Source of the DNA: Holophagales bacterium
GTDB lineage: Bacteria > Acidobacteriota > Thermoanaerobaculia > UBA5066
Direction: 5' to 3'
Assembly: GCA_016719485.1 (NCBI GenBank)
Contig: JADJZB010000023.1
Coordinates: forward strand, 62,001 to 126,000
Length of the DNA: 64,000 nt
The notes beneath the pieces were generated by a model. That model was not told the DNA's origin. It did not search any database and saw only the letters and a program-made list of their open reading frames with translations. The position numbers were made by a program, and so were the translations under genes. Positions within the stretch are counted from its first letter, which is position 1, and every line of letters starts with the position of its first letter. Below are positions 1 through 10,415 of this stretch, piece by piece.

Positions 1-103
1 CCTCGCGCTTCGCCGGCGCGGCTGCCCCGTGGTTCCCGGGGACGCCTCTCGCGACGGCCCCTTCGAAACCGTCCGTGTGGCCAGGCACGTTCGCCGCGTT
101 CAT
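1..103 (-). other. possible 5' end of a gene running off the window
   Basis: On the minus strand an ATG at 103-101 opens a frame that stays open to the window edge. No ribosome binding site is visible in front of it and the 34 residues match nothing I recognise. It would follow the methyltransferase gene on the same strand after a gap of about 65 bases. It may equally be non-coding sequence. Confidence 0.15.
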
Positions 104-167
104 CCGTCACGAGGAGGCGCGGGTCGAGCCGGGCCTTCCCGGCGTCGGCACGGCGCGCTGACCCGCG

Positions 168-1607
168 TCAGGAAACGGCCGGACCGAACGTCACGGCCCA
201 GCGGGCGGCCCCGAGCGCCGCCTCGTCCGTCGGAAGAATCGCCGCTCGCCGCTCGTCGACGACCCGCTGAACGGCACGCGGAAGCGGCTCTTCCGAGGAC
301 GGCGCGACCCGAACGGAGAGACCGCTCCCCTCGAACCGGCTTTCCAGGCCCGACGGGGTCCAGCCGGACAGGAGCGCGATCGCGTCCTCGCCCGTGACCA
401 GGCCTCCCCCGAGGAGCGTTTCGACGAGACCCGCGCGAACGGGGTTCCCGGCGGCGAGGACGATCTCTCCCGACCCGGCTCGCGAGGCGACCGCGCCGAT
501 CGGGTCCTCCTCGCCGAGAGGTCCTTCGGCTTCCACCGCGATGCGCCCCTCTCCCGGGGTGCCGGGAGCCGCGAGCTCCGCGGTCCCGAGCCACTGCACG
601 GCGTCGAGATCGTCCGCCGTCAGGCGGGTCGAGGCGAGGAACGCCTCGCGGTCCTCGCCGGAGCGTGCCGTCCGCGCCGCCGCGGCGGTGCAGGAGGTCA
701 CGCGGAAGCCGCACGACCCCAGGAGGGAAACCCAGCCCGCCCGTCCCGCGTAGGTGCGGTGGTCGTCCGCCACGATCCCCTCCAGCTCGCGGTCCCAGCG
801 GCCGCGGAACGCTCCGCCGAGGACCGAGGCGTGCGTGGCGTTCGGGACGGAGAAGACGAGGAGCCCCCCGGGCGCGAGGGCCGCGCGCAGGGCGCCAAGG
901 ACGGCGGCCGGGTTGGCGAGGTGCTCGAGGACGTCGGCCAGGACGATCGCGTCGGGACGGGCGTCGAGAAGCTCGACGGCCTCCTCGGCCGGCAGGGCGA
1001 GGACGCGCGTGAGCCGGCGGGCGGCGACGCGGGCCGCGCGGGCGTCCAGCTCGATCCCGGTGACACGCGCGCCGAGCGCCTCGAGGCTCGCGCCGAGCGC
1101 CCCTTCACCGCAGCCGACGTCGAGGACGGCCCGCGCCGAGGCGGGGACGAGCGCGAGGACCTCGGGGCGCGCGTGTCCCTTTCGCCCCGAGAAGGAATGG
1201 ACGAGCCACGGCCGGAAAGACTCCGCGAATCCGTCTCCGTGACGCCCGTGCACCGTGACGGGCGCTTCGGCGGACCAGGGTGCCGATTGCGCCGGGCCCG
1301 CGGCCCGTTCCTCGTCGAGGAGCTGCAGCTCCCAAGAGGTGACGTAGGTCTCCCCGGCGGGAAACGGTGCGCCGGGAAAGCCTCCACCCGGGACGAGTCG
1401 CACGGACGGCCGGGCCGAGGCCTCGACGAGGGCGCGGGCGAGGCCCGCGACCGGAAGGGCGGCTTCGGGCTCGGTGACGTCGACCTCGACGCCCGCCGAC
1501 GAGACGCCGGACCGGGAGAGAGCCGCGCGGATCGCATCCCTCGATCGGAACCCCGCACGGCGGGCGTCGGAGGACGGCGAGGCGGGCAGGGTCGGCGTCG
1601 CGGACAT
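168..1607 (-). CDS. class I SAM-dependent methyltransferase, 479 aa
   Basis: The glycine-rich SAM-binding motif VLDVGCGEGALG lies at residues 161-172. It is followed by an acidic strand end (TGIELD) and the ADVLEHL / GGLLVFSVPN segments typical of Methyltransf_11/23 domains, so the core methyltransferase spans about residues 130-310. The first 120 residues and the last 150 match no domain I can name. That size and the central position of the catalytic domain resemble methyltransferases found with glycan-modifying enzymes, but the substrate cannot be read from the sequence. The gene is transcribed away from the pfp gene, with only about 75 bases between their starts, so the two promoters share that gap. 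The start has only a weak Shine-Dalgarno; the ATG was chosen because the frame is solidly coding from there. Confidence 0.75.
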   Translation of the reverse strand: MSATPTLPASPSSDARRAGFRSRDAIRAALSRSGVSSAGVEVDVTEPEAALPVAGLARALVEASARPSVRLVPGGGFPGAPFPAGETYVTSWELQLLDEERAAGPAQSAPWSAEAPVTVHGRHGDGFAESFRPWLVHSFSGRKGHARPEVLALVPASARAVLDVGCGEGALGASLEALGARVTGIELDARAARVAARRLTRVLALPAEEAVELLDARPDAIVLADVLEHLANPAAVLGALRAALAPGGLLVFSVPNATHASVLGGAFRGRWDRELEGIVADDHRTYAGRAGWVSLLGSCGFRVTSCTAAAARTARSGEDREAFLASTRLTADDLDAVQWLGTAELAAPGTPGEGRIAVEAEGPLGEEDPIGAVASRAGSGEIVLAAGNPVRAGLVETLLGGGLVTGEDAIALLSGWTPSGLESRFEGSGLSVRVAPSSEEPLPRAVQRVVDERRAAILPTDEAALGAARWAVTFGPAVS

Positions 1608-1684
1608 GGTCGTCCCGGCGATGTTAGTGGACGGCCGGGGCCTGCGCCGCCCTGCCGTACACTTCGCCGCTCGATGGAGGCTCC

Positions 1685-3028
<1,344 letters not shown>

Positions 3029-3042
3029 GCGGCGGGCCGGGC

Positions 3043-3060
3043 GGCCGCCGTCAGGCGGCC
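3043..3060. terminator. hairpin between the convergent phosphofructokinase genes
   Basis: GGCCGCC at 3043-3049 pairs with GGCGGCC at 3054-3060 over a GTCA loop that contains the stop codon of the minus-strand gene. Flanking GGGC and GCCC can extend the stem past a small bulge. No T tract is present, so a bidirectional terminator is only probable. Confidence 0.4.
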
Positions 3061-5288
3061 GAGCCCGGTCCGGACTGTCCCAGCAGGCGGACGACCGGCT
3101 CGACGGCGCGCCACCAGGGGTCCTTCGCCCTCTCGAACGCGTCCTCCACCTTCGAGGGGAGGCCCGAGATCGGAAATGTCGTCAGCCTCCCCGCCTGGAA
3201 CCCGAGGTAGCAGGCCGCCGGGTCGTCCTTGGCGCTCTCTTCGAGGAGGACCTCCACGGCGCGGGCCGCCGACCGGGTCGCCACGATCCGGTCGAACGGC
3301 GTCGGATCGCCACCCTGCTGCAGGTGACCGAGGATCGCCTGACGGGAGTCGAACAGGTCCTTGCCTTCCTCCTCGAAGAGGCGCCGCAGGAAGTCCGTCG
3401 TGAAGACGGGGCTGGCGTGCTCGTTCCGGATGATCAGCGCGAGGCGCTTCCCTTTCCGGAAGCCCGCGACGAGGCTTTCGAGGTCCTTCTCGAGGCCCGC
3501 CATCGTGATCCCCTCCTCGTGCGTGAAGACCCGCTCGGCCCCCGTCGCCAGGCCCGACATGACGGCGAGGTAGCCGCAGTAGCGCCCCATCACCTCGACG
3601 ACGAACGTGCGCCGCCAGGCCACGGCCGACTGCTTGATCTTGTCGACCGCCCAGACGATCGCGTTCAGCGCGGTGTCGGCGCCGATGGAGAGCTCCGAGC
3701 CGGGGAGGCTGTTGTCGATGCCGGCCGGGACGCAGACGATCGGGACGCGGAAGGGCGCGTGAGCGCCTCGGGCGGCGTCCATCCGGAACACCGCCTGGTA
3801 GGCCGCCCAGCCACCGACGAGGAGGATCCCCTCGACCTGGTGAGCGGTGAGGACCCCGGCCAGAACGCCGAGCTCCTCCGTCGAGGGGACCTTCCGGCTC
3901 GTCCCGAGCTCGGCCCCGCCCGCGGAGACCCAGCCGTGGACGCTCATCCAGTCGAGCTCCTCGACGTGGCCCGCGAGGAGCCCCTCGAAGCCGCTCCGGG
4001 CGCCGAGGACGACGTGCCCCTGGTCGACGAGGAGGCGCACCGCCGCGCGGATCGCGGTGTTCATGCCGGGGGCCGGGGCGCCCGCGTGGAGGACGAGGAA
4101 GCGCCGCCGGCGCTGCCCGTCGCGGGGGCCGTGCGGGAAGGCGCGGACGAGCGTCTTCAGGATGCGGAAGGCGTTGCGGAACCCCGTGCCCCGCAGCTCC
4201 ATGGCCCGGTCGAAGTCGCCCGACCGGATCGCCTCGCCCACCGCGCGCGCCTTGTCGACGTTCTCCATCAGGGGCACGCGGGCGATGCGGTTCTCCCGCA
4301 GGCCGATGAGACACGGTACGTCGTCCGGGCCGTAACGCAGGACCTCCTCCACCGCCGCCACGCCGAGGAGGGTCCCCATGGTCCGGTCGAAGGCGCTCGG
4401 CGCCCCTCCGCGCTGGACGTGGCCGAGGACGGTCGTCCGGGTCTCGGTCCCGAGCCTCTCCTCGAGGAGCCTGCGGATCCGCTCCGCCTCGATCGGCCTT
4501 CCCTGCCGGTCGATGGCCCCCTCCGCGAGGATCACGGTCGAGTGCCGGCGTCCCGCCTTCCGTCCCTCCGTCAGGACCGCGCAGAGCTTCTCTTCCCAGT
4601 CGTCGCCGTCGGGCGGCGCCTCGGGGATGAAGACCCACCCGGCACCCGTCGCCAGGGCGCTCATGAGAGCGAGGTAGCCGCAGTTGCGGCCCATCACCTC
4701 GACGACGAAGGTCCGCTGGTGGCTCGCGGCCGTCGAGACGAGCGCGTCGACCGCTTCCACGACCCGGTGGAGCGCCGTGTCGGCACCGATCGTCATGTCG
4801 GTCCCGGCCATGTCGTTGTCGATCGACCCGACGAGGCCGACGAGCGCGAGCGGCGCGGCCGCCTTCGCCGTCTCCGGCGCGAGCTCGCCCTTTGCCGCGA
4901 GCTCCTTGAGGAGGCCGGGCCACTCCCTGCGGAAGAGGTCGGCGCCCGTCAACGAGCCGTCTCCACCGACGACGATCAGCGCGTCGATCCGCTCGCGTGC
5001 CACGTTCCGGGCGGCGGCGAGCCTCCCCTCGCGCGTGCGGAACGCCGGGCATCGCGCGGTGCCGATGACGGTTCCCCCCTTCGCGAGGATGCCGCCGACG
5101 TCGTTCCATCCCATCCGCCGGATCCGCGAACCGCCGTCCACGAGCCCCTGGAACCCTTCCTCCACCGCGAAGATCTCGAGCCCCTTCTCCAGCGCCGCGC
5201 GCACCGCCGCCCGGACGACGGCGTTCATCCCGGGGGCGTCGCCACCGCTCGTCAGGATCGCCACGCGCCGGGGTTTCTCGCTCGCCAT
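3051..5288 (-). CDS. tandem-domain (eukaryote-like) ATP phosphofructokinase, 745 aa
   Basis: Two complete phosphofructokinase domains are fused. The N-terminal half (residues 1 to about 390) has TSGGDAPGMN, the ATP signature GGDGS at 108-112, GSIDNDMAGTDMTIG from 154, and MGRNCGYLA at 199-207, so it should be catalytic. The C-terminal half keeps the fold (APAPGMN, MGRYCGYLA), but its donor loop is GGWAA at 492-496 and its catalytic segment is PAGIDNSLPG, so it is probably inactive or regulatory. A catalytic N-half with a decayed C-half is the plan of eukaryotic PFK-1, and GSIDND-GTDMTIG is the eukaryotic wording; most bacterial enzymes are about 320 residues and single-domain. Bacterial examples exist, but I cannot say whether transfer occurred. 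The start ATG follows a GAGGGAG ribosome site. Confidence 0.88.
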   Translation of the reverse strand: MASEKPRRVAILTSGGDAPGMNAVVRAAVRAALEKGLEIFAVEEGFQGLVDGGSRIRRMGWNDVGGILAKGGTVIGTARCPAFRTREGRLAAARNVARERIDALIVVGGDGSLTGADLFRREWPGLLKELAAKGELAPETAKAAAPLALVGLVGSIDNDMAGTDMTIGADTALHRVVEAVDALVSTAASHQRTFVVEVMGRNCGYLALMSALATGAGWVFIPEAPPDGDDWEEKLCAVLTEGRKAGRRHSTVILAEGAIDRQGRPIEAERIRRLLEERLGTETRTTVLGHVQRGGAPSAFDRTMGTLLGVAAVEEVLRYGPDDVPCLIGLRENRIARVPLMENVDKARAVGEAIRSGDFDRAMELRGTGFRNAFRILKTLVRAFPHGPRDGQRRRRFLVLHAGAPAPGMNTAIRAAVRLLVDQGHVVLGARSGFEGLLAGHVEELDWMSVHGWVSAGGAELGTSRKVPSTEELGVLAGVLTAHQVEGILLVGGWAAYQAVFRMDAARGAHAPFRVPIVCVPAGIDNSLPGSELSIGADTALNAIVWAVDKIKQSAVAWRRTFVVEVMGRYCGYLAVMSGLATGAERVFTHEEGITMAGLEKDLESLVAGFRKGKRLALIIRNEHASPVFTTDFLRRLFEEEGKDLFDSRQAILGHLQQGGDPTPFDRIVATRSAARAVEVLLEESAKDDPAACYLGFQAGRLTTFPISGLPSKVEDAFERAKDPWWRAVEPVVRLLGQSGPGSAA

Positions 5289-5383
5289 TCCGCACTCCCT
5301 CGTGGCCGGGTCAGGAGGACCGCGGCCCCGGGGATTCTAGGGGCCGGGGCGGGAAGGCGCGGGCGGGGGGCTCAGGAGCGCGA

Positions 5384-8300
5384 TCAGGCGTCCGCCGGGG
5401 GCAGGTCCGGCTTCGGCCCGCCGAGCGCGAAGCCCTGCGCGAACTCCACTCCGAGCTCCCTCAGGATGGCCACCGATCCGAGGTTCTCGACCTGCTCGGC
5501 GATCGTCTCCTTGCCGAGGGTGTGGGCCACCGTGTCGATCGCCTTGACGAGGGCCTGGTTCGCGAGGTTCGTGTCGAGGTCGCGGATGAAGGAGCCGTCG
5601 ATCTTGACGTAGTCGGCCGGGAGGCTCTGCAGGTAGGAGAAGGACGAGAACCCGATGCCGAAGTCGTCGAGCGCGAACCGGCAGCCGAGGTCGCGCAGGC
5701 GCCGCATCCACTCCCGCGCGGCCATCATGTCCCTCACCGCGGTCGTTTCGGTCACCTCGAACGCGAGCCGGCCGGGACCGATCCCGCTCTCCCGGATCCG
5801 CTCCTCGATCGAGAGGAGGTGCCCCTCCTCGCCGAGGCTCGCGCCGGAGAGGTTCACGAAGACCTCCACGTCCCCCCGCGCCTTCAGCAGCTCGAGCACC
5901 TGGTCGACGACCCACATGTCGAGCTGCGGGAGGAGCCCGAACTGCTCGGCCGCGGGCAGGAACGCACCCGGGCCGACGAGCTCTCCGGCGTCGTCGCGCA
6001 GCCTGAGAAGCGCCTCGTAGTGCGCCGTCCGTCCCGTGGCGAGGCGGAAGATCGGCTGGTAGGCGAGGACGAAGCGCTGGTCGCGAAGGGCGTCCTTGAC
6101 CCGCGAGGCCCAGACGCTCGCCTCGGAGAGCGGCGTCGGCGAGATCGAGGCGTCGACGAGGACGACGCGGTTGCGGCCCCGTTCCTTGGCCGAGTAGAGC
6201 GCCGAATCGGCGAGGGCGAGGAGCGCGGCGGCGTTGAGGCGCCCGTCGATCGGGACGACGCCGACGCTCACACCGAGGTCGAACCGGCTGCCGCCGACCT
6301 CGAAGCGGTGCTCGTGGATCGCCCGCCGGAGCCGTTCGGCCACCATGCGGCCCGCCTCCCCCGGGATCCCCTCGAGGACGAGGACGAACTCGTCGCCACC
6401 GAGGCGGGCGATCTCGTCCCCAGGCCGGCGGAGCGTCCCGAGGAGGCGTGCCAGCTCGACGAGAACGGTGTCGCCCGCGGCGTGCCCGAGCGTGTCGTTG
6501 ACGACCTTGAAGTGGTCCAGGTCGAGGAGGACGAGCGACCCGGGCGTCCCGCGGCGCGCCCGCGCGACGACCCGCTCGAGGCTTTCCTCGACCGAGCGGC
6601 GGTTCCCCAGGTCGGTGAGCGGGTCGTGGAGGGCGAGGTAGCGGATCCTCTCCTCGGTCTTCCTCCGCTGGGTGACGTCCTGTTTCACCGCGACGAAATG
6701 GCCGATGGTGCCGTCGGTCCCGGTGACGGGCGTGATCGTCTGCTCCTCGACGTAGACGGTCCCGTCCTTGCGCTTGTTGTAGAGCTCGCCCCGCCAGACG
6801 TGCCCGCCCAGGATCGTCTCCCACATCTTCTCGTAGTAGAAGTCGCTCTGGACGCCGGACTTGAGCACGCGGGGCGTCTCGCCGCGAACGTCCTCGAGCT
6901 TGAACCCGGTCAGGTCGGTGAAGGCGCGGTTGACCCACTCCACGCGTCCTTCGCGGTCGGTGATGACCACCGCGTTCGCGGTCGCCTCGAGGGCCGCCGT
7001 CTGCAGCTCGATCCGCTCGAGCTGCTCGGCCTCGAGGAGCGAGAGGGCCGCCTGGTCGGCGATCCGGGTGATCGGCACGACCGCACCGCTCCGGAAGGCC
7101 TCCGGCCCGCGGGCGTAGCAGGAAAGGACCCCGAGGACGCGCTCGCCGACGACGAGGGGCACCGAGATCGCGGCACCGAGGCCGCTCGCCACCGCGCCCT
7201 CCTTCCAGGGTGCGACCCGCTCGTCCCCGAGGCCATCGACGTAGACGGTCTTCCCGGTCCGGACCGCCTCTCCCGACGGCCCGCGCCCCTCGGGGGATTC
7301 GTCCCAGCGGAAGGTCGAGCCCGTCACGAACCCGGCGGCCTCGCCCGCGACGGCCCGCGGCTCGATCCTCCCGTCGGATACCTTCAGGCCGATCCAGACG
7401 ACCGGGAAGTCGAAGAACCCCGCGACGCGGGTGCAGATCCGCCCGAGGATCGCTTCGAGCCCCTCGCGCCGGAGCAGGCTCCGCTCCGTCTCGTGCTGGA
7501 GCCGGACGATCTCCTCGTCGCGCTTGCGGTCGGTGACGTCGCGGCTCGTGATGACGAGCCCGTCCGGCTCCCCTTTCCCGTCCCGCGCGAGGGTCACGAG
7601 GGAATCGACCCAGAGCCACCGGCCGTCCTTCGTCCGGAAGCGGTAGGTGAAGGAGGAGGAGCCGTCCCGCCGCGCCTTTCTCCCGAGCATCTCCCGGGAG
7701 AGCTCTGCGTCTTCCGGGTGGATGAACTCGAAGGCGTTGTGCCCGATGAACTCCTCGGGCAGCCAGCCCGTCACCGCCTCGTAGGAGGGCGTGGCGAACC
7801 GCAGGACCCCGGTGAGGTCCGTCTCGGAGATCACGTCGAGCATGTTGTCGGTGAGCCGCTTCAGCTCCCGCTCGCGTTCCTGAAGCGCCCGCTCCCCCTC
7901 GACGCGGTCGGTGACGTCGCGAACGAGGGAGAGCACCGACTCCGCGTCGTGCCTGACGACCCGCCCCTCGAAAACGCGCCGGCCGGCTGGGACGTCGAGC
8001 GCGTACTCGATGACCTGCGTGCCTTCGCCCGCGAGGCAGCGGCCGATCGCACCCATCCAGACCGCCGCCGCCGCCGGGGGCAGGACCGTGGGGATCGCGC
8101 TGCCGAGGAGGGTCTCGCGCGGTGCGGCGAGAGTCTCCGGCCTCGCGGCGTGGACCGCGAGGTAGCGGCCATCCCGGCCGAGGACGAAGAGGAGGTCGGG
8201 CAGCGCCTCCAGGAGCGCGCGATGCCGCCTCTCGCTCTGGCGAAGAGCCGCTTCCCCCCGGCGGCGCTCGATGGCGAGGGCGACCTGCGACGAGACGAAC

Positions 8301-8797
8301 CCGAGGAGCGCCTGGTCTTCCGCGCCGTACCTCAGGTTTCCGACGTAGCTCTGGACCGCGAGGACCCCGATCGTCCGGTCCCCCGCGCGCAGCGGCACGC
8401 CCAGCCAGTCGATCGAGGCGGCCCCGATCGACTCCACCTCTCCGCGCGCGACGAGGTCGTCGAAGACCTCGGGCGAGGCGAGCAGGGGCTCCCCCTTCCG
8501 GAGGACGTAGCCCGTCAGCCCGCGCCCGACCGGGACGGGCCCCGCGGGGGGCTCGGCGTCGATCTCGTCGCGGAAATAGGGAAACGTGAGGCTGCCGGTC
8601 GCCTCGTCCAGGAGCGCAATGTAGAGGTTTCGGGCTTCCATCAGCCCGGCGACGATCCGGTGGATCCGCGCGAAGAGGTCGTCGAGGCCCTCGCTCGACG
8701 TCACCGCCTGGGCGATCGCGTAGGTCGCCTCCTGGATGCGCCTCTGGCGGCGGTAGCGGTCCGTCCCCTCGCCTACCGCGGGCTCGTCGCTCCTCAT
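5384..8797 (-). CDS. GAF/PAS sensor with GGDEF and EAL c-di-GMP domains, 1137 aa
   Basis: The order is a GAF domain (about residues 15-165), two PAS domains (about 175-420), a second GAF (about 430-590), a third PAS (about 595-720), a diguanylate cyclase domain with an intact GGDEF active site, and a C-terminal EAL phosphodiesterase. The EAL domain keeps YEALLRLRD, the metal-binding DDFG and the VKIDGSFI segment. Both activities are therefore chemically possible; which one dominates is unknown. No membrane segment is seen, so it should sense a soluble signal in the cytoplasm through its GAF and PAS pockets. I placed the start at the ATG preceded by GGGAGGGG (8797); an in-frame start 117 bases further upstream lacks a site and adds a low-quality Arg-rich stretch. 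Confidence 0.88.
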   Translation of the reverse strand: MRSDEPAVGEGTDRYRRQRRIQEATYAIAQAVTSSEGLDDLFARIHRIVAGLMEARNLYIALLDEATGSLTFPYFRDEIDAEPPAGPVPVGRGLTGYVLRKGEPLLASPEVFDDLVARGEVESIGAASIDWLGVPLRAGDRTIGVLAVQSYVGNLRYGAEDQALLGFVSSQVALAIERRRGEAALRQSERRHRALLEALPDLLFVLGRDGRYLAVHAARPETLAAPRETLLGSAIPTVLPPAAAAVWMGAIGRCLAGEGTQVIEYALDVPAGRRVFEGRVVRHDAESVLSLVRDVTDRVEGERALQERERELKRLTDNMLDVISETDLTGVLRFATPSYEAVTGWLPEEFIGHNAFEFIHPEDAELSREMLGRKARRDGSSSFTYRFRTKDGRWLWVDSLVTLARDGKGEPDGLVITSRDVTDRKRDEEIVRLQHETERSLLRREGLEAILGRICTRVAGFFDFPVVWIGLKVSDGRIEPRAVAGEAAGFVTGSTFRWDESPEGRGPSGEAVRTGKTVYVDGLGDERVAPWKEGAVASGLGAAISVPLVVGERVLGVLSCYARGPEAFRSGAVVPITRIADQAALSLLEAEQLERIELQTAALEATANAVVITDREGRVEWVNRAFTDLTGFKLEDVRGETPRVLKSGVQSDFYYEKMWETILGGHVWRGELYNKRKDGTVYVEEQTITPVTGTDGTIGHFVAVKQDVTQRRKTEERIRYLALHDPLTDLGNRRSVEESLERVVARARRGTPGSLVLLDLDHFKVVNDTLGHAAGDTVLVELARLLGTLRRPGDEIARLGGDEFVLVLEGIPGEAGRMVAERLRRAIHEHRFEVGGSRFDLGVSVGVVPIDGRLNAAALLALADSALYSAKERGRNRVVLVDASISPTPLSEASVWASRVKDALRDQRFVLAYQPIFRLATGRTAHYEALLRLRDDAGELVGPGAFLPAAEQFGLLPQLDMWVVDQVLELLKARGDVEVFVNLSGASLGEEGHLLSIEERIRESGIGPGRLAFEVTETTAVRDMMAAREWMRRLRDLGCRFALDDFGIGFSSFSYLQSLPADYVKIDGSFIRDLDTNLANQALVKAIDTVAHTLGKETIAEQVENLGSVAILRELGVEFAQGFALGGPKPDLPPADA

Positions 8798-8939
8798 GCC
8801 CCTCCCGGTCGGACTGATGTTAGCCGCTCGACCACCCCGGCGCTCCGGTCGAGGAGCAGAATGAGCTGTTTCTCTTTCCACCCGCCAGACCTGACGGACG
8901 CCCGGGGGGGGCATTCCCGCGACGGACCGGCGCGAGGGC

Positions 8940-8968
8940 TTGACAGGAAATCGATTTATAACTATATT
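8940..8968 (+). promoter_or_regulatory. sigma70-type promoter of the tolC-RND cluster
   Basis: TTGACA at 8940-8945 and TATATT at 8963-8968 are separated by exactly 17 bases. This is a near-consensus promoter in an otherwise GC-rich genome. It lies about 57 bases upstream of the tolC-family start codon. Confidence 0.75.
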
Positions 8969-8978
8969 TTCATATAGT
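8961..8978. promoter_or_regulatory. candidate ArsR operator overlapping the tolC -10 box
   Basis: ACTATAT at 8961-8967 and ATATAGT at 8972-8978 form a perfect inverted repeat around TTTC and cover the -10 box, a position where a repressor would block transcription. Aligned with the arsR promoter at 15460-15478 the two share 14 of 19 bases, starting with an identical CTATATT. I infer that the ArsR protein of this cluster binds both sites. Confidence 0.55.
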
Positions 8979-9024
8979 CACACACAGGGGACCGATTCGG
9001 GCCCCTCGCCGGCAAGGAGGAGAC

Positions 9025-10359
9025 ATGCGATACGGAGTGGCGGTGGCGGTCCTGGGGCTCGTGGCCTCGGGCGCCGTCCGCGCGGACGGACCGATCTCCC
9101 TGGGGGAGGCGATGAGCCGGGCCCGGGACGGAGCCCGCGAGGTGACCGCCGCGAAGGCCCGGCAGGAGGCGGCGACGGCCCGCGTGAGCCAGGCCTCGGC
9201 CTTCCGCCTGCCGTCCCTGACGCTCTCTGAAACCTACATCCGGACCGACTCGCCCGCCGAGTCGTTCGCGCTGGAGCTGAACCGGAACGAGTTCTCCTTC
9301 CCGGCCTTCGTCACGAGCAACCCGAACGACCCCGGCTGGTCGGGAACGGCGATCACGCGCGCCGAGGCGATGGTCCCGCTCTTCACGGGCGGCGAGCTCT
9401 CCGGCCGGATCGACCAGGCCCGGAGCGCCGCCGAGGCCGCCGGCAGTCAGGCCCTCTGGGCCGCCGACAACGCCGCCCTCGCCGCCGGCGAGGCCTGGGT
9501 GATGCTCGCGCAGGCCGAAGAGTTCGTCTCTCTCCTCACGAAGGCCCGCGACACCGTGAAGGCCCACGTGGAGCTCGCGAAGAGCTACGTCGAGCAGGGG
9601 ATGCTCGTCCGCTCCGAGCTCCTCCGGGCCGAGGTGGAGCTGGCCCGCGTCGAGGACCTGCTCGAGGACGCGAAGGGGAAGGCCCGCGTCGCCAACGCGA
9701 ACCTCGCCTTCCGGATCGGCGTCGCGCAGGACTCGACCTGGCAGCTCGCGCCTCTCCCCGGCCCGAAGCCCCTCGACGGCGACGCCGCCTCCTGGGTCGC
9801 CTCGGCCGGATCCCGGAAGGACCTCGCCGCGGCGAGGAGCCTCCTTCGGGCCGGCGAGCTCGAGGAGAAGGTGAAGAAGGCCGCCTGGTGGCCGAAGGTG
9901 GGCGTCTCCGCCCGGTGGGACCTCCACGACAAGAACCTCTTCGGGGCGAGCGGCTCGGCCGGGACGGTCATGGCCTTCGCCGCGATCAACGTCTTCCAGG
10001 GCGGGGCCGACAAGGCCGCCGCCGCGGCGGCGCGCCTGGATGCCCAGGCCGGCCGCGAGGACGTCGCCCGCTTCGCCGACGGCGTCGCCCTCGAGGTGAG
10101 GCAGGCGTACGAGGAGGCTGCGACCGCCCGCGCCCGGCACGCCACCGCCGTCAAGGCGCTCGAGTCCGCCCGCGAGAGCGAGCGGATCACCGACGAGCGC
10201 TTCAAGAGCGGCGTCGTGAAGACGATCGACCTTCTCGACGCGACCACTGCCCGTAGGGAGGCCGAGACGCGCGAGCTCGTCGCCCGCGCCGACGCCCACG
10301 CCACGGCGCTGCGCCTCGCGGTGAAGGCCGGCAAGGCCCCGGAGACGGCAGTCCCGTGA
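9025..10359 (+). CDS. TolC-family outer-membrane efflux protein, 444 aa
   Basis: This should be the outer-membrane channel of the tripartite pump encoded by the next two genes. A signal peptide (MRYGVAVAVLGLVASGAVRA) is followed by two similar halves rich in long, Ala/Glu/Arg-heavy helices, the layout of the outer-membrane efflux (OEP) family. Examples are the AAKARQEAA segment near the start and the SARESERITDERFKSG segment near residue 385. The length is normal for the family. AAGGAGGAG stands just before the ATG. It is the first gene behind a strong promoter with an operator-like palindrome, and the adaptor gene starts 57 bases after its stop. The substrate is not evident. Confidence 0.88.
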   Translation: MRYGVAVAVLGLVASGAVRADGPISLGEAMSRARDGAREVTAAKARQEAATARVSQASAFRLPSLTLSETYIRTDSPAESFALELNRNEFSFPAFVTSNPNDPGWSGTAITRAEAMVPLFTGGELSGRIDQARSAAEAAGSQALWAADNAALAAGEAWVMLAQAEEFVSLLTKARDTVKAHVELAKSYVEQGMLVRSELLRAEVELARVEDLLEDAKGKARVANANLAFRIGVAQDSTWQLAPLPGPKPLDGDAASWVASAGSRKDLAAARSLLRAGELEEKVKKAAWWPKVGVSARWDLHDKNLFGASGSAGTVMAFAAINVFQGGADKAAAAAARLDAQAGREDVARFADGVALEVRQAYEEAATARARHATAVKALESARESERITDERFKSGVVKTIDLLDATTARREAETRELVARADAHATALRLAVKAGKAPETAVP

Positions 10360-10415
10360 GCGCGCCCGACACCCTCCTCCCCGACCCGACAAAGCAGAAG
10401 AGCACGGAGGCTCGC

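Noticed and set aside
5522..8977. Very long + strand open frame opposite the GGDEF/EAL gene
   Set aside because: It is the antisense shadow of a clearly coding GC-rich gene; its translation is Arg/Pro/Asp-rich with no domain. The same holds for the long + strand frame at 34002-37961 opposite the cytochrome.
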